DNA of 64,000 nucleotides from Hydrogenophaga sp. (lineage in GTDB: Bacteria > Pseudomonadota > Gammaproteobacteria > Burkholderiales > Burkholderiaceae_C), in NCBI GenBank assembly GCA_016741995.1, contig JACVCO010000015.1, positions 1-64,000 of the forward strand. The letters are read 5' to 3'. A model generated the notes under the pieces. It ran no database searches, was not told the DNA's origin, and was given only the letters and a program-made list of their open reading frames with translations. This document shows positions 17,682 through 26,732 of the stretch, one piece after another (positions within the stretch are counted from its first letter, which is position 1; each line of letters begins with the position of its first letter). The position numbers and the translations under genes were made by a program.

Positions 17682-18529
17682 AACACCCCATCCCCGACCA
17701 CAACCCCATGCGCGGCCAGTTCGGCCCCGCCGCCAGTGCGCCCAAGCACTTCGCGCTGGCCATCGCCAACGGCGTGGCCACCGTCACGCTGAACCGGCCC
17801 GATCGCAAGAACCCGCTCACCTTCGATTCCTACGCCGAACTGCGCGACTGGTTCCTCGCCCTGCAACGCGCCACCGACGTGAAGGCCGTGGTGCTCACCG
17901 GCGCCGGCGGCAACTTCTGCTCGGGCGGCGACGTGCACGAAATCATCGGCCCGCTCACCAAGATGACCATGCCCGAGCTGCTGGCCTTCACGCGCATGAC
18001 GGGCGCGCTGGTGAGCGCGATGCGCGCCTGCCCGCAGCCCATCGTGGCCGCCATCGACGGCGTGTGCGCCGGCGCCGGCGCCATGATGGCGCTGGCCAGC
18101 GACCTGCGCCTGGGCACGCCGCGCGCGAGCACGGCCTTCCTGTTCACGCGCGTGGGCCTGGCCGGTGCCGACATGGGCGCCTGTGCGCTGCTGCCGCGCC
18201 TGATCGGCCAGGGCCGCGCGAGCGAGCTGCTGTTCACCGGCCGTTCGATGAGCGCCACCGAAGGCCAGGCCTGGGGCTTCTTCAACGCGCTGCACGAACC
18301 CGAAGCGCTGCCCGAGGCGGCCACGAAGCTGGCGAAGTCGCTCGCCGAAGGCCCGACCTTCGCGCACGGCATGACCAAGACCATGCTGCACCAGGAATGG
18401 GCCATGACGCTGGACCAGGCCATCGAAGCCGAGGCGCAGGCGCAGGCGATCTGCATGCAGACGCAGGACTTCCGCCGCGCGTACGAGGCCTTCGCGGCCA
18501 AACAACGCCCCGTGTTTGAAGGAGATTGA
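17678..18529 (+). CDS. Enoyl-CoA hydratase/isomerase family protein
   Basis: This 283-residue crotonase-fold protein would act on a ring-derived enoyl-CoA after dearomatisation. The oxyanion-hole segments [11 protein letters not shown] and [13 protein letters not shown] are present. The second catalytic region ([17 protein letters not shown]) has Asp in place of the canonical Glu, so hydratase chemistry is not certain. It is coupled to the MarR gene by an ATGA overlap. Homologues occur in the aerobic 2-aminobenzoate gene clusters of Azoarcus. Confidence 0.92.
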   Translation: MKHPIPDHNPMRGQFGPAASAPKHFALAIANGVATVTLNRPDRKNPLTFDSYAELRDWFLALQRATDVKAVVLTGAGGNFCSGGDVHEIIGPLTKMTMPELLAFTRMTGALVSAMRACPQPIVAAIDGVCAGAGAMMALASDLRLGTPRASTAFLFTRVGLAGADMGACALLPRLIGQGRASELLFTGRSMSATEGQAWGFFNALHEPEALPEAATKLAKSLAEGPTFAHGMTKTMLHQEWAMTLDQAIEAEAQAQAICMQTQDFRRAYEAFAAKQRPVFEGD

Positions 18530-18533
18530 TCCC

Positions 18534-19730
18534 ATGGTCGCCTTCGACCGCCCCCACGGCATGACACCGCCGCAGGCGCAGTGGGAACTGCCCTTCTTCG
18601 GCGAACAGCACCGCGCGCTCGCGCTGGGCCTGGCCGACTGGGCCGGTGCGCAGCAGGTCGACGAGACGGACGACCGCCGCGCCTGCCGCGACTGGGTGGC
18701 GCGCCTGGGTGCGGCCGGCTGGCTGCGCTACTGTGTGCCCGCCGCGCACGGCGGCGCGCTGGAGAAACTCGATTCGCGCGCGCTCGTGGTGCTGCGCGAG
18801 ACGCTGGCCTTCCACTCGCCGCTGGCCGATTTCGCGTTCGCGATGCAGGGCCTGGGCAGCGGCAGCATCACGCTCGGTGGCAGCGAAGCGCAGCGCGATC
18901 AGCGCCTGCGCGCGGTCGCCAGCGGGGAGCAGATCGCCGCCTTTGCCCTCAGCGAACCCGAGGCCGGCTCCGACGTGGCCGGCATGCGCACCACCGCCTG
19001 CGAAACCGACCGCGGCTGGGTGCTCGACGGCAGCAAGACCTGGATCAGCAACGGCGGCCTGGCCGACTTCTACGTGGTGTTCGCCAAGACCACGCCCGAC
19101 GCGGGCGCGCGCGGCATCAGCGCCTTCGTGGTGCCGGCCGACGCACCGGGCCTGGACACCTCGGAACACATCGACGTGATGGCCCCGCACCCGCTGGCCA
19201 CGCTGCGCTTCAACCACTGCCGCGTGGGCGCCGACGCGCTCATCGGCACGGTCGACGGCGGCTTCAAGCTCGCCATGCAGACGCTGGACATCTTCCGCGC
19301 GTCGGTGGCCGCGGCCGCGCTGGGCATGGCGCGCCGCGCCTTCGCCGAGGCGGTGGCGCACGCAAAACAGCGCGAGATGTTCGGCCAGCACCTGGCCGAC
19401 TTCCAGCTCACGCAGGCGCGCCTGGGCGAGATGAGCGCGCTCATCGACGCCGCAGCGATGCTCACCTACCGCGCCGCCTGGCTGCGCGACGAAAGCGCCA
19501 CGCAAGGCGCGGGCACGCCGGCCTACACCGCGGCGGCCGCCGCGGCCAAGCTCACCGCCACCGAGAACGCGCAGAAGGTGATCGACATGGCGGTGCAGAT
19601 GTTCGGCGGGCGCGGCGTGCGCGTGGGCGAAGTCGTCGAACACCTCTACCGCGACATCCGCTCGCTGCGCATCTACGAAGGCGCGAGCGAGGTGCAACTG
19701 CTCATCCTCGGCAAAGCCGCACTGCGCTGA
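18534..19730 (+). CDS. Acyl-CoA dehydrogenase
   Basis: This 398-residue flavoprotein shows the FAD/substrate motif [14 protein letters not shown] and the WISNGG motif. The C-terminal IYEGASEVQ segment holds the catalytic-region Glu. It would oxidise the alicyclic acyl-CoA produced by the monooxygenase/reductase branch and pass electrons to ETF. GGAG lies 9 bases before ATG 18534, which is why I reject the upstream TTG at 18516. The 5-base gap and strand place it in the operon. Confidence 0.93.
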   Translation: MVAFDRPHGMTPPQAQWELPFFGEQHRALALGLADWAGAQQVDETDDRRACRDWVARLGAAGWLRYCVPAAHGGALEKLDSRALVVLRETLAFHSPLADFAFAMQGLGSGSITLGGSEAQRDQRLRAVASGEQIAAFALSEPEAGSDVAGMRTTACETDRGWVLDGSKTWISNGGLADFYVVFAKTTPDAGARGISAFVVPADAPGLDTSEHIDVMAPHPLATLRFNHCRVGADALIGTVDGGFKLAMQTLDIFRASVAAAALGMARRAFAEAVAHAKQREMFGQHLADFQLTQARLGEMSALIDAAAMLTYRAAWLRDESATQGAGTPAYTAAAAAAKLTATENAQKVIDMAVQMFGGRGVRVGEVVEHLYRDIRSLRIYEGASEVQLLILGKAALR

Positions 19731-19737
19731 ACACGAC

Positions 19738-21348
19738 ATGACATCCGCCCAGACCGACCGCTTCGTGCACGACCGCCTGCCACCACGCGCGCAGTGGCCC
19801 GAGTTGCGCTTCGACACGCCCGAGCTGCGGGCCCTGCCCGCGCAGGTCAACCTCGTGCAGCACCTGTTCGACCGCGCCGAGGCCAACGGCCACGCGGGGC
19901 GCCCTTTCCTGCGCAGCGACACGCGCACGCTGAGCTACGCTCAGGCGCGCGCGGCGGTGAACCGCATCGCCAACCTGCTGGTGAACGAACGTGGCCTGGT
20001 GCCGGGCAACCGCGTGCTGCTGCGCGGCGGCAATTCGGTGGCCATGGCGCTGGCCTGGCTCGCGGTGGTGCAGGCAGGCCTGGTGGTGGTGGCCACCATG
20101 CCATTGCTGCGCGCCAAGGAACTCAAGGCCGTTATCGACAAGGCACAACCCGCGCTGCTGCTGTGCGACGCCGCACTCACCGCCGAACTCGAGGGCGCGA
20201 ACAGCGGGCTGCCGCTGCTGCGCTTCAACACCGACGCGGCCGATGGCCTGGAAGCGCTGGCCGCGACGCAGCCCGCACACGCCACACCCTGCCCCACCGC
20301 GGGAAGCGACATCGCGCTGCTGGCCTTCACCTCGGGCACCACGGGCGTGCCGAAGGCGGCCGTGCACACACACACCGATGTGCTCGCGGCCTGCGAGTGC
20401 TGGCCGCGCCACATGCTGCGCGCCACACCCGACGACGTGGTGGTGGGCTCGCCGCCGCTGGCCTTCACCTTCGGCCTGGGGGGCCTGCTGATCTTCCCGA
20501 TGTGGGCCGGCTGCTCGGTCTACTTCCCGTCGATTCCCTACACGCCCGAGGCGATGGTGAAGCTCATCGCCGACAAGGGCGCCACCATCTGCTACACCGC
20601 GCCCACCTTCTACCGGCAGATGGCGCCGTTCGCGCAGCAGAACGGCATCGGGAAACTGCGCATCTGCGTGAGCGCGGGCGAAGGCCTGCCCGATGCCACG
20701 CGGCAGTTGTGGAAGCAGGCCAGCGGCATCGAGATGCTCGACGGCATCGGCGCCACCGAGATGTTCCACATCTTCATCTCGGCCGCGCCCGAGGCCGTGA
20801 AGCGCGGCGCCATCGGCACCGTGGTGCCGGGCTACACCGCGCGCGTCGTGGACGAACAAGGCCACGAGGTGCCCGACGGCACGGTCGGCCGCCTCGCGGT
20901 GATCGGCCCCACGGGCTGCCGCTACCTGGACGAGCCGCGCCAGGCGCAGTACGTGCAGGGCGGCTGGAACTTCCCCGGCGACGCCTTCCAGCGCGACGCC
21001 GACGGCTACTACGTCTACCAGGCGCGCACCGACGACATGATCATCACCGCCGGCTACAACGTGGCCGGGCCCGAGGTCGAGTCGTCGCTGCTGGCCCACC
21101 CGGCGGTGGCCGAGTGCGGCGTGGTGGGCCGGCCCGACGAGGACCGCGGCCAGGTGATCGTGGCCTACGTGGTGCTCAAGCCCGGCCACAGCGGCGACGC
21201 CGCGCTGGTGAAGGCGCTGCAGGAGCACGCCAAGGCCAGCATGGCGCCCTACAAGTACCCGCGCGAGGTGGTGTTCGTCGAACGCCTGCCCCGCACCGAA
21301 ACCGGCAAGCTGCAGCGCTTCGCGCTGCGCCAGCAACCCAAGACATGA
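19738..21348 (+). CDS. 2-aminobenzoate/benzoate-CoA ligase family protein
   Basis: This 536-residue adenylate-forming ligase would activate 2-aminobenzoate (or a related benzoate) to its CoA thioester, the first step of the pathway. Motifs are TSGTTGVPK (residues 198-206), DGIGATEM (335-342) and the C-terminal RTETGKLQRF with the adenylation lysine. The DGIGATEMFHIF region is characteristic of benzoate-CoA ligases. Together with the monooxygenase at 14833 this defines a CoA-dependent aerobic route. The stop overlaps the next start. Confidence 0.92.
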   Translation: MTSAQTDRFVHDRLPPRAQWPELRFDTPELRALPAQVNLVQHLFDRAEANGHAGRPFLRSDTRTLSYAQARAAVNRIANLLVNERGLVPGNRVLLRGGNSVAMALAWLAVVQAGLVVVATMPLLRAKELKAVIDKAQPALLLCDAALTAELEGANSGLPLLRFNTDAADGLEALAATQPAHATPCPTAGSDIALLAFTSGTTGVPKAAVHTHTDVLAACECWPRHMLRATPDDVVVGSPPLAFTFGLGGLLIFPMWAGCSVYFPSIPYTPEAMVKLIADKGATICYTAPTFYRQMAPFAQQNGIGKLRICVSAGEGLPDATRQLWKQASGIEMLDGIGATEMFHIFISAAPEAVKRGAIGTVVPGYTARVVDEQGHEVPDGTVGRLAVIGPTGCRYLDEPRQAQYVQGGWNFPGDAFQRDADGYYVYQARTDDMIITAGYNVAGPEVESSLLAHPAVAECGVVGRPDEDRGQVIVAYVVLKPGHSGDAALVKALQEHAKASMAPYKYPREVVFVERLPRTETGKLQRFALRQQPKT

Positions 21349-21746
21349 CCACCATGCAACACCTTCACCCCGAGGGCTGGCTGCCCGCCAAGGGCTACGC
21401 CAACGGCATCGCCGCGCGCGGCACACAGATCTTCGTGGGCGGCCAGATCGGCTGGAACGGCCAGCAGCGGTTCGAGAGCGACGATTTCATCGCGCAGACG
21501 CAGCAGGCGCTGCAAAACGTGCACGACGTGCTGCGCTGCGCGGGCGCCGGCCCCGAGCACATGGTGCGCATGACCTGGTACATCCTCGACCGCGACGAAT
21601 ACAACGCGCGGCTGCGCGAACTCGGCGAGGCCTACCGCGCCGTGATGGGCAGACACTTCCCCGCCATGACCTGCGTGGAGGTGCGTCGCCTGGTGGAGTC
21701 GCGCGCCAAGGTCGAGATCGAGGTGACGGCGGTGCTGCCCGACTGA
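21345..21746 (+). CDS. RidA/TdcF-like protein lacking the catalytic arginine
   Basis: This 133-residue protein has the RidA (YjgF/YER057c) fold, with VGGQIGWNG near residue 31 and FPAMTCVEV at 105-113. Canonical RidA has Arg in F-P-A-R-S-C-V-E-V, where it orients the 2-imino acid; here it is Met108, so it should not be a typical enamine/imine deaminase. In aminobenzoate clusters a RidA-like protein is a plausible hydrolase for the enamine formed after ring reduction. It ends the operon, coupled to the ligase by an ATGA overlap. Confidence 0.9.
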   Translation: MTTMQHLHPEGWLPAKGYANGIAARGTQIFVGGQIGWNGQQRFESDDFIAQTQQALQNVHDVLRCAGAGPEHMVRMTWYILDRDEYNARLRELGEAYRAVMGRHFPAMTCVEVRRLVESRAKVEIEVTAVLPD

Positions 21747-21765
21747 GCACCGGGCCCGCGCTCAG
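21743..21765. terminator. Stem-loop spanning two convergent stop codons
   Basis: CTGAGC/GCTCAG arms enclose an 11-base loop containing GGGCCC, between the RidA-like gene and the convergent histidine kinase gene. No T-run follows on either strand. It may act as a weak bidirectional boundary. Confidence 0.3.
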
Positions 21766-22946
21766 GCCGGGGAGTCCTGGCGCGGAGCGTCCAGCGTGCC
21801 GTCGGGCAGCACGAACTGCACGCGGCAGCCGCCACCGGGCGTGGCGTCGCAGAACATGCGACCGCCGTGCCGCTCCACGATGCGGTAGGCCATGGCCAGC
21901 CCCACGCCCAGGCCTTCGTACTCGGTGGAGTGGTGCTGGCGCTGGAACAGCAGGAACAGCTTGTCCGCGTGCATGCGGTCGAAGCCGACGCCGTTGTCTT
22001 CGACTCGGAACCGGTGGCCGCCATCGAGCGTGCGCTCCCAGCCCACGTCGATGACGGGTTGCGCCGTGGTGCGCGTGAACTTCACGGCGTTGTCCATCAG
22101 GTGGCGAAAGACCTCGGCGAGCAGCATCGGATCGCCCTGGACGACGGGCAATGCCTCGCTGATGCGCCATTCGATCGGCGCGCCATCGGGCCGCGCGGGC
22201 ATGCGCGCGCGCACGCTGTGCACCAGCGGCCCCAGCGGCACGGTCTGCGGGCTCAGCCGCGCGCGGCACAGGTGCACGTAGTCGTGCATCGCCTCGATCA
22301 TCTGCCCCATGCGCTGCGTGGCCCGCTGCGCGTTGGCGCCGTACTCCTGCAGCGTCGCGTCACCCACCGTCTCGGCGCGCTCGCGCAGCAGGCGCAGGTA
22401 GCTCGTCGCGTGGCGCAGCGGCGCGCGCAGGTCGTGCCCGAGGGCCTGGGAGAAGCCTTCCATTTCCTGCTGCAGCAGGTTCAGCGATTGCTCCATCGAC
22501 TGCAGGCGCAGCACCATCGCTTCGTCCTGCGTCCGGGGCACCAGCGCTTCGCGATCGGTCCAGCGCGCGAGATCCAGCAGCACCACCTCGAAGCCCAGGT
22601 GGTGGCCTTCGCCATCGGCCAGCGGGGTGGTCATCAGCAGGGCGGGGAACACCTGCCCGTCGGCACGGCGCAAGGTGAGGCGCATCTCGCGCGGCTGGCG
22701 CCGGGCCTTGAGGTCGTCGGCCAGCGCCTGGAGTTCGTCACCACGCTCGTCGTGGTCGGCCATGCCGAGGAACGTGGCCAGCGGCAGCAGCATGCGCGGC
22801 GGCTGGAACCAGGCCTCGGCGGTTTCGTTGACCGCACACACGCGGTGGTCTGCGGTGACCACGAACAACGCAACGGGTGAACGCTGACCAGGTGTCGGTG
22901 GCCAGGCGGTGACGGGGGAAACGGGTGGGTTGGCGGGAGGCGTCAT
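21762..22946 (-). CDS. PAS-domain sensor histidine kinase (soluble)
   Basis: This 394-residue protein has no membrane segment. A PAS-like region (about 20-130) is followed by a HisKA helix with His171 in the ALGHDLRAPLRH motif. The HATPase_c domain has an HLMDNAVKF N-box, VEDNGVGFD and EGLGVGLAM. The HSTEYEGLGVGLAM wording resembles phytochrome-type kinases, but no GAF/PHY chromophore domain is present. No response regulator is adjacent, so it is an orphan. Signal unknown. Confidence 0.9.
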   Translation of the reverse strand: MTPPANPPVSPVTAWPPTPGQRSPVALFVVTADHRVCAVNETAEAWFQPPRMLLPLATFLGMADHDERGDELQALADDLKARRQPREMRLTLRRADGQVFPALLMTTPLADGEGHHLGFEVVLLDLARWTDREALVPRTQDEAMVLRLQSMEQSLNLLQQEMEGFSQALGHDLRAPLRHATSYLRLLRERAETVGDATLQEYGANAQRATQRMGQMIEAMHDYVHLCRARLSPQTVPLGPLVHSVRARMPARPDGAPIEWRISEALPVVQGDPMLLAEVFRHLMDNAVKFTRTTAQPVIDVGWERTLDGGHRFRVEDNGVGFDRMHADKLFLLFQRQHHSTEYEGLGVGLAMAYRIVERHGGRMFCDATPGGGCRVQFVLPDGTLDAPRQDSPA

Positions 22947-22949
22947 GGG

Positions 22950-22979
22950 TGGGCACGCGCGCGCATGGCGCGGTGCCCA
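22950..22979 (-). other. Stem-loop between receptor gene and histidine kinase gene
   Basis: Perfect 7-bp arms TGGGCAC/GTGCCCA enclose a 16-base GC-rich loop between the receptor gene (stop at 23014) and the kinase start (22946). It lacks a T-run. It could attenuate read-through between two functionally unrelated genes on the same strand. Confidence 0.3.
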
Positions 22980-23013
22980 TCATGCATCGATCGCGCGACG
23001 CGCGCCAGCGCGC

Positions 23014-24168
23014 TCAGGTGCGGACCCGGCCGTCGCCCGTGAGCATGGACAGCTCGGCGAAGCGCGAAGCCACGTGGTTGTTCGGGCCGAGCGAGACGCT
23101 GAAGCCGCCGAAGCTGGTGTCGCCAATGGCCTCGAGGCCGCTGACCAGGCTGTCGGACGTGACCCGGTTGCCCGCGCGGCGCGCGCCTTCGGCCAGCATG
23201 CGCGCGGCCAGGAAGCCCTCGAAGCTGGAGAAGTTGGGTTGCACCTTGTTGCCACCGCGCTCGATCGCGTCGAGGAATTCGCGCGTGATGGGGCGCGTGG
23301 TGGTGAAGGGGTTGGGCACCACCTGCGAGATGGCCACGCCCGCGCCTTCCTTGCCGAGCGCGTCGGCCAGCGCCTGCGTGCCCACGAAGGACACGTTGTA
23401 GAACGTGCCGCCATAGCCGGCCTTGCGCGCTTCGCGGATGAAGGCCGCGCACGAAGCATAGGCGCTGATCTGCACCACGGACTGCGGTTTGGCGGCAACG
23501 ATGGTGGCCACGGCCTGCGCCACGTCCACCGAGTTGCGCTCCACCGTGGCGGTGGCCTTGGGCTTGAGATTGCGCGAGTTCATGGCCAGCGTCACGCCAT
23601 CGAGGCCGGCCTTGCCGTAGGCGTCGTTCTGGTGGAACACGGCGATGTCGTTGAGGCCGAGGCTGGTGAGCTGGCGCACGATCAGCGCGGTTTCGTCGTT
23701 GTACGAGGCGCGCAGGTGGAAGGCCAGGCGGTTGAAGGGCGCGCGCAGGCCCATGGCGCCGGTGAACGGCGCGATGAAGGGCGTGCCCGCCTGCGTGGCC
23801 AGCGGCAGCGCGGCCAGGCTGGTGGGCGTGCCGATGTAGCCGAACAGCGCGGTGCAGTTGCGCGAGAGCAGTTGCCGCGTGTTTTCGGCGCAGCGGTCGG
23901 GCTCGTAGCCGTCGTCCAGCTTGACGATCTCGATGCGCTGGCCGTTCACACCACCCTGCTGGTTGAGCAGATCGAAATGCAGCTGTGCGCCCGCGTTGAA
24001 CTGGATGCCCAGTTGCGCGGCCGGTCCGCTGAAAGCGGCCGACTGGCCAAGCACGATGCGGTTGCTCTGCGCATGCAGCGCGGGCGCGGCGAGCGAGGCG
24101 ACGCCCGCGAGGGCAAAGGTGCGGCGGGACAAGCCCGCAGCGGCGGGGCGAAACGGCAAACGGCGCAT
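23014..24168 (-). CDS. ABC transporter substrate-binding protein (Peripla_BP_6)
   Basis: This 384-residue periplasmic receptor starts with a Tat-like signal (LSRRTFALAGVASLAAPALHAQ). It continues with the family start IVLGQSAAFSGPAAQLG and the ligand-site segment FTGAMGLRAPF. It belongs to the branched-chain amino acid receptor superfamily. No cognate permease or ATPase lies nearby, so it is an orphan or shares a transporter elsewhere. A terminator-like hairpin upstream (24194-24215) separates it from the TonB receptor gene. Confidence 0.92.
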   Translation of the reverse strand: MRRLPFRPAAAGLSRRTFALAGVASLAAPALHAQSNRIVLGQSAAFSGPAAQLGIQFNAGAQLHFDLLNQQGGVNGQRIEIVKLDDGYEPDRCAENTRQLLSRNCTALFGYIGTPTSLAALPLATQAGTPFIAPFTGAMGLRAPFNRLAFHLRASYNDETALIVRQLTSLGLNDIAVFHQNDAYGKAGLDGVTLAMNSRNLKPKATATVERNSVDVAQAVATIVAAKPQSVVQISAYASCAAFIREARKAGYGGTFYNVSFVGTQALADALGKEGAGVAISQVVPNPFTTTRPITREFLDAIERGGNKVQPNFSSFEGFLAARMLAEGARRAGNRVTSDSLVSGLEAIGDTSFGGFSVSLGPNNHVASRFAELSMLTGDGRVRT

Positions 24169-24193
24169 CGTGGGGAGCTCCTGGCGGGAAGGG

Positions 24194-24215
24194 AAAAACC
24201 CGGGCGGGCCCGGGT
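24194..24215 (-). terminator. Intrinsic terminator of the PQQ-dehydrogenase/TonB operon
   Basis: On the minus strand a GC-rich hairpin (ACCCGGGC/GCCCGGGT arms) is followed directly by five T residues. It lies between the TonB receptor stop (24307) and the next minus-strand gene (24168), where an operon end is expected. This is the best intrinsic terminator in the window. Confidence 0.65.
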
Positions 24216-24306
24216 CTCAAGACGTTGAAAGATGCTACCGATCGTTCACGCGCCCGCCGTCGCGCTCACCCGCCCCAGCGTGCCGTTGATCGATTCCGCC
24301 GCGGAA

Positions 24307-26418
24307 TCAAAAGCGCCGCACGAACTCCACCCCCGCCGCCAGCGTGCGCCCCGCGCCGGGTTCGAAGAAGCGGCCGTTGCCGTCGTTGACGATCACCGAG
24401 CCCGCGTGGCGGCGGTCGGTGAGGTTGTCGATGCGCACGAACTGGCGCCAGGTCCAGGGCCCGTGCACCTGCTCGAAACGCGCGCCGAGCGCGAACAGCG
24501 CGTGGGCCTCGGCGGCGTCGGTGTTCAGGTCGTCCACGTACACCCGGCCGGTGTGGCGCGCCTCCAGCGAGAACACGCCGCCCACGCCGGCGGCCCAGGC
24601 CGGCGACCACGCGATTTGCGCGAACAGCTGCTGCCCCGGCACGCCGGGCAAGGCATTGCCCGCGGGGAAACGCGCATCGGCCGAGGCCGCGTAGCGCGCG
24701 CGCAGCCACGTGTAGGCCCCGCTGAGCAACCACTCGCTGCCCAGCGCCTGCTCGGCCGACAGCTCCAGCCCGCGGCGCTCGGTGCGACCCGCGTTGGTGA
24801 ACACGGTGCGCCCGCCGGCACTGCTCTCGACCACGATCTCGTCGCGCGTGCGGATGTCGAACAGCGTGGCGTTCCACAGGCCGTTGGCGTGGCGCCCGCG
24901 CAGGCCGATCTCGGCGCTGGTGCTGCGCGCCGCGTTGAGCGCGGTGTTCAGCCCGGTGGCGCCACCGCTGCGGTAAGAGGCTTCGTTCAGCGTGGGCGTC
25001 TCCAGGCCCTGGCCCACGCTCGCGAACAACTGGGTCTGCGGCGCGAGCTGCCAGCGCGCGCCGACCACGGGCAGCGTGCGGCTGTAGCGTGTCTCGCCGC
25101 TGTCGTCGCCGTTGGCGAGGAAGCGGTCGGTGGAGCGGTACTCGGCGCGCACGCGGCGCAGCCCGCCTTCGAGCGTGAGCGCCTCGCGCACCCAAGCCGC
25201 GCGCAGGTAGGGGTCGAGCGTGTCGGCGCGGTTGGTCTCGTCGCGCCGCAGGTTGCCCTGCACCCCGAGGCCGGTGGGCGCCCCGCTCGGCCCGGTGAAG
25301 TTGTTGTAGCCGCGGCGCAGGTCGCTCTGGCGGTCGCCGGCCAGGCCCGCGCTCAGGTCGAGCTGCCCGCCCTGCCACTCGGTCTGCAGGCGCCAGCGCG
25401 CGTTGAAGCCCCAGTAATCGCGGTCGAGGTCGATCACGCCACCCGAGCTGGTGGCCGCGACCTGCGCCGCAGGCGGGATGGACTGGAACTGCACCACGCG
25501 GCGCTGCCCCGCGTAGCCCATCAGCTCGATCTTGTGCCCGCCGCCGAGCGACTGGTCCCAGGCGATGCCGGCCTGCGTCTGCGAGACCGATTTGCGGGTG
25601 TTGAACTGCAGCGCCTGCACCGCGGTCTGCTCCGGGTCGGCGTTGAACTGCGCGCGGCTCAGGCCCTGTGGGTCGAGCGCGAACGCGCTCTGGCGGTTGA
25701 ACAGCAGCACGGTGCGCCCACCGTCGTGTGCGCGCGCCAGCTTGGCGTTGGTGGTGCTGCGGTGCGCGGCCGATTGCGGGCGCAGGCCATCGGTCTCGAA
25801 GCGGCCGGTGTCGAGCGCGTACGACCAGCCGGCCTCACCGCCGATGCGGCCCGTGAGCTGCGTCGACAAGCGCCACAGCCCGTTCTCGGCCAGGCCGAGC
25901 CCGGTGCGCCACTCGCCGGGCTCGCGGCCGTCTTCGGTGTAGAGCAGGATGGCGCCGCCGCTGGAGGCGCCGTAGAGCGTGGCGAAGGGCCCGCGCACGA
26001 CCTCGATGCGCTCGGCGCTGCCGAGCGGAAAGTTCGCTGCCTGGCCCGAGCCGTCGGGCGCGCTGGCGGGAATGCCGTCGACGAACAGGCGCACGCCACG
26101 CACGCCGAAGGTGGCGCGCGAGCCCGAACCGCGGATCGAGACCTGCAGATCCTGCGCGTAGTTCTCGCGGTTACGGATCACCAGGCCGGGCACGCGGCCC
26201 AGGCCTTCGGAGAGGTTGATCTGCAACTGCCCGTCGCGCAGTTCGCGGCCATCCACCACATCGACCGACGCGCTGCCGCGCCAGCGCGTGTCGGCCGCGC
26301 CACTGCCGGTGATCACCACGGGCGCCAGCGCGCCGCCGTCGGCCGCGTTCTGGGCCCACGACGGCGCCAGCGCGAACGCCAGCGGAACGGCCCACAGCGT
26401 GCGTGCGCGCCGCTTCAT
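24307..26418 (-). CDS. pqqU: TonB-dependent outer-membrane receptor resembling PqqU/YncD
   Basis: This 703-residue protein has a signal peptide (ending SWA-Q, residue 22), a plug domain and a 22-strand-type barrel ending in Phe (EFVRRF). The plug reads NRENYAQDLQVSIRGSGSR and RLFVDGIPASAPDGSGQ, and the C-terminus GSVIVNDGNGRFFEPGAGR. From memory these closely match E. coli YncD, the PQQ receptor now called PqqU. Its operon partners are a PQQ-type dehydrogenase and a cytochrome c, which fits PQQ uptake. The start overlaps the cytochrome stop (ATGA). Substrate is inferred, not shown. Confidence 0.85.
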   Translation of the reverse strand: MKRRARTLWAVPLAFALAPSWAQNAADGGALAPVVITGSGAADTRWRGSASVDVVDGRELRDGQLQINLSEGLGRVPGLVIRNRENYAQDLQVSIRGSGSRATFGVRGVRLFVDGIPASAPDGSGQAANFPLGSAERIEVVRGPFATLYGASSGGAILLYTEDGREPGEWRTGLGLAENGLWRLSTQLTGRIGGEAGWSYALDTGRFETDGLRPQSAAHRSTTNAKLARAHDGGRTVLLFNRQSAFALDPQGLSRAQFNADPEQTAVQALQFNTRKSVSQTQAGIAWDQSLGGGHKIELMGYAGQRRVVQFQSIPPAAQVAATSSGGVIDLDRDYWGFNARWRLQTEWQGGQLDLSAGLAGDRQSDLRRGYNNFTGPSGAPTGLGVQGNLRRDETNRADTLDPYLRAAWVREALTLEGGLRRVRAEYRSTDRFLANGDDSGETRYSRTLPVVGARWQLAPQTQLFASVGQGLETPTLNEASYRSGGATGLNTALNAARSTSAEIGLRGRHANGLWNATLFDIRTRDEIVVESSAGGRTVFTNAGRTERRGLELSAEQALGSEWLLSGAYTWLRARYAASADARFPAGNALPGVPGQQLFAQIAWSPAWAAGVGGVFSLEARHTGRVYVDDLNTDAAEAHALFALGARFEQVHGPWTWRQFVRIDNLTDRRHAGSVIVNDGNGRFFEPGAGRTLAAGVEFVRRF

Positions 26419-26732
26419 GGCAGTTGCACGCTGAGCTGCATGGCGGCGTACCAGGCGGCGAGGTTCTCGATCTCGGTGTCGGTCAGGGGTTTGGCGATCA
26501 CGGACATGACTTCGTGCGGCCGTTTGCCGCTGCGGTAGTTCTTGAGTTGTTCAACAAGGTAGATCGCGGGTTGCCCCGCGAGGTGCGGCACGTTGGGCTG
26601 CATCGACAGGCCGTTGGGCCCGTGGCAGACCGCGCAGGCCGCGTCGGCCCTGGCGCGGCCCGCCGCGATGTCGCCCGCCGATGCGGTGCCGGCCGCGAGG
26701 GCCAGCACCAGGATCGTCGTTGTGCCGCGCAT
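26415..26732 (-). CDS. Small periplasmic c-type cytochrome
   Basis: This 105-residue protein has a signal peptide (residues 1-19, ending ASA-G) and a single haem site CAVCH (Cys33, Cys36, His37). The likely axial Met is in HEVMSVIAKPL. It is a class I cytochrome of the c553/c4-half type. It starts by a 1-base TGATG overlap with the dehydrogenase gene and is followed by the TonB receptor gene. It probably carries electrons from the quinoprotein to the respiratory chain. Confidence 0.92.
   Translation of the reverse strand: MRGTTTILVLALAAGTASAGDIAAGRARADAACAVCHGPNGLSMQPNVPHLAGQPAIYLVEQLKNYRSGKRPHEVMSVIAKPLTDTEIENLAAWYAAMQLSVQLP

Noticed and set aside
18516..18533. TTG at 18516 as start of the acyl-CoA dehydrogenase
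   Set aside because: It lies within the end of the hydratase gene and precedes the GGAG site that serves ATG 18534.
24292..24308. GATTCCG/CGGAATC hairpin over the TonB receptor stop codon
   Set aside because: No T-run follows on the minus strand; the hairpin at 24194-24215 is the better terminator.
24232..26538. 768-codon plus-strand open frame
   Set aside because: Antisense to the TonB receptor gene; no recognisable motif.
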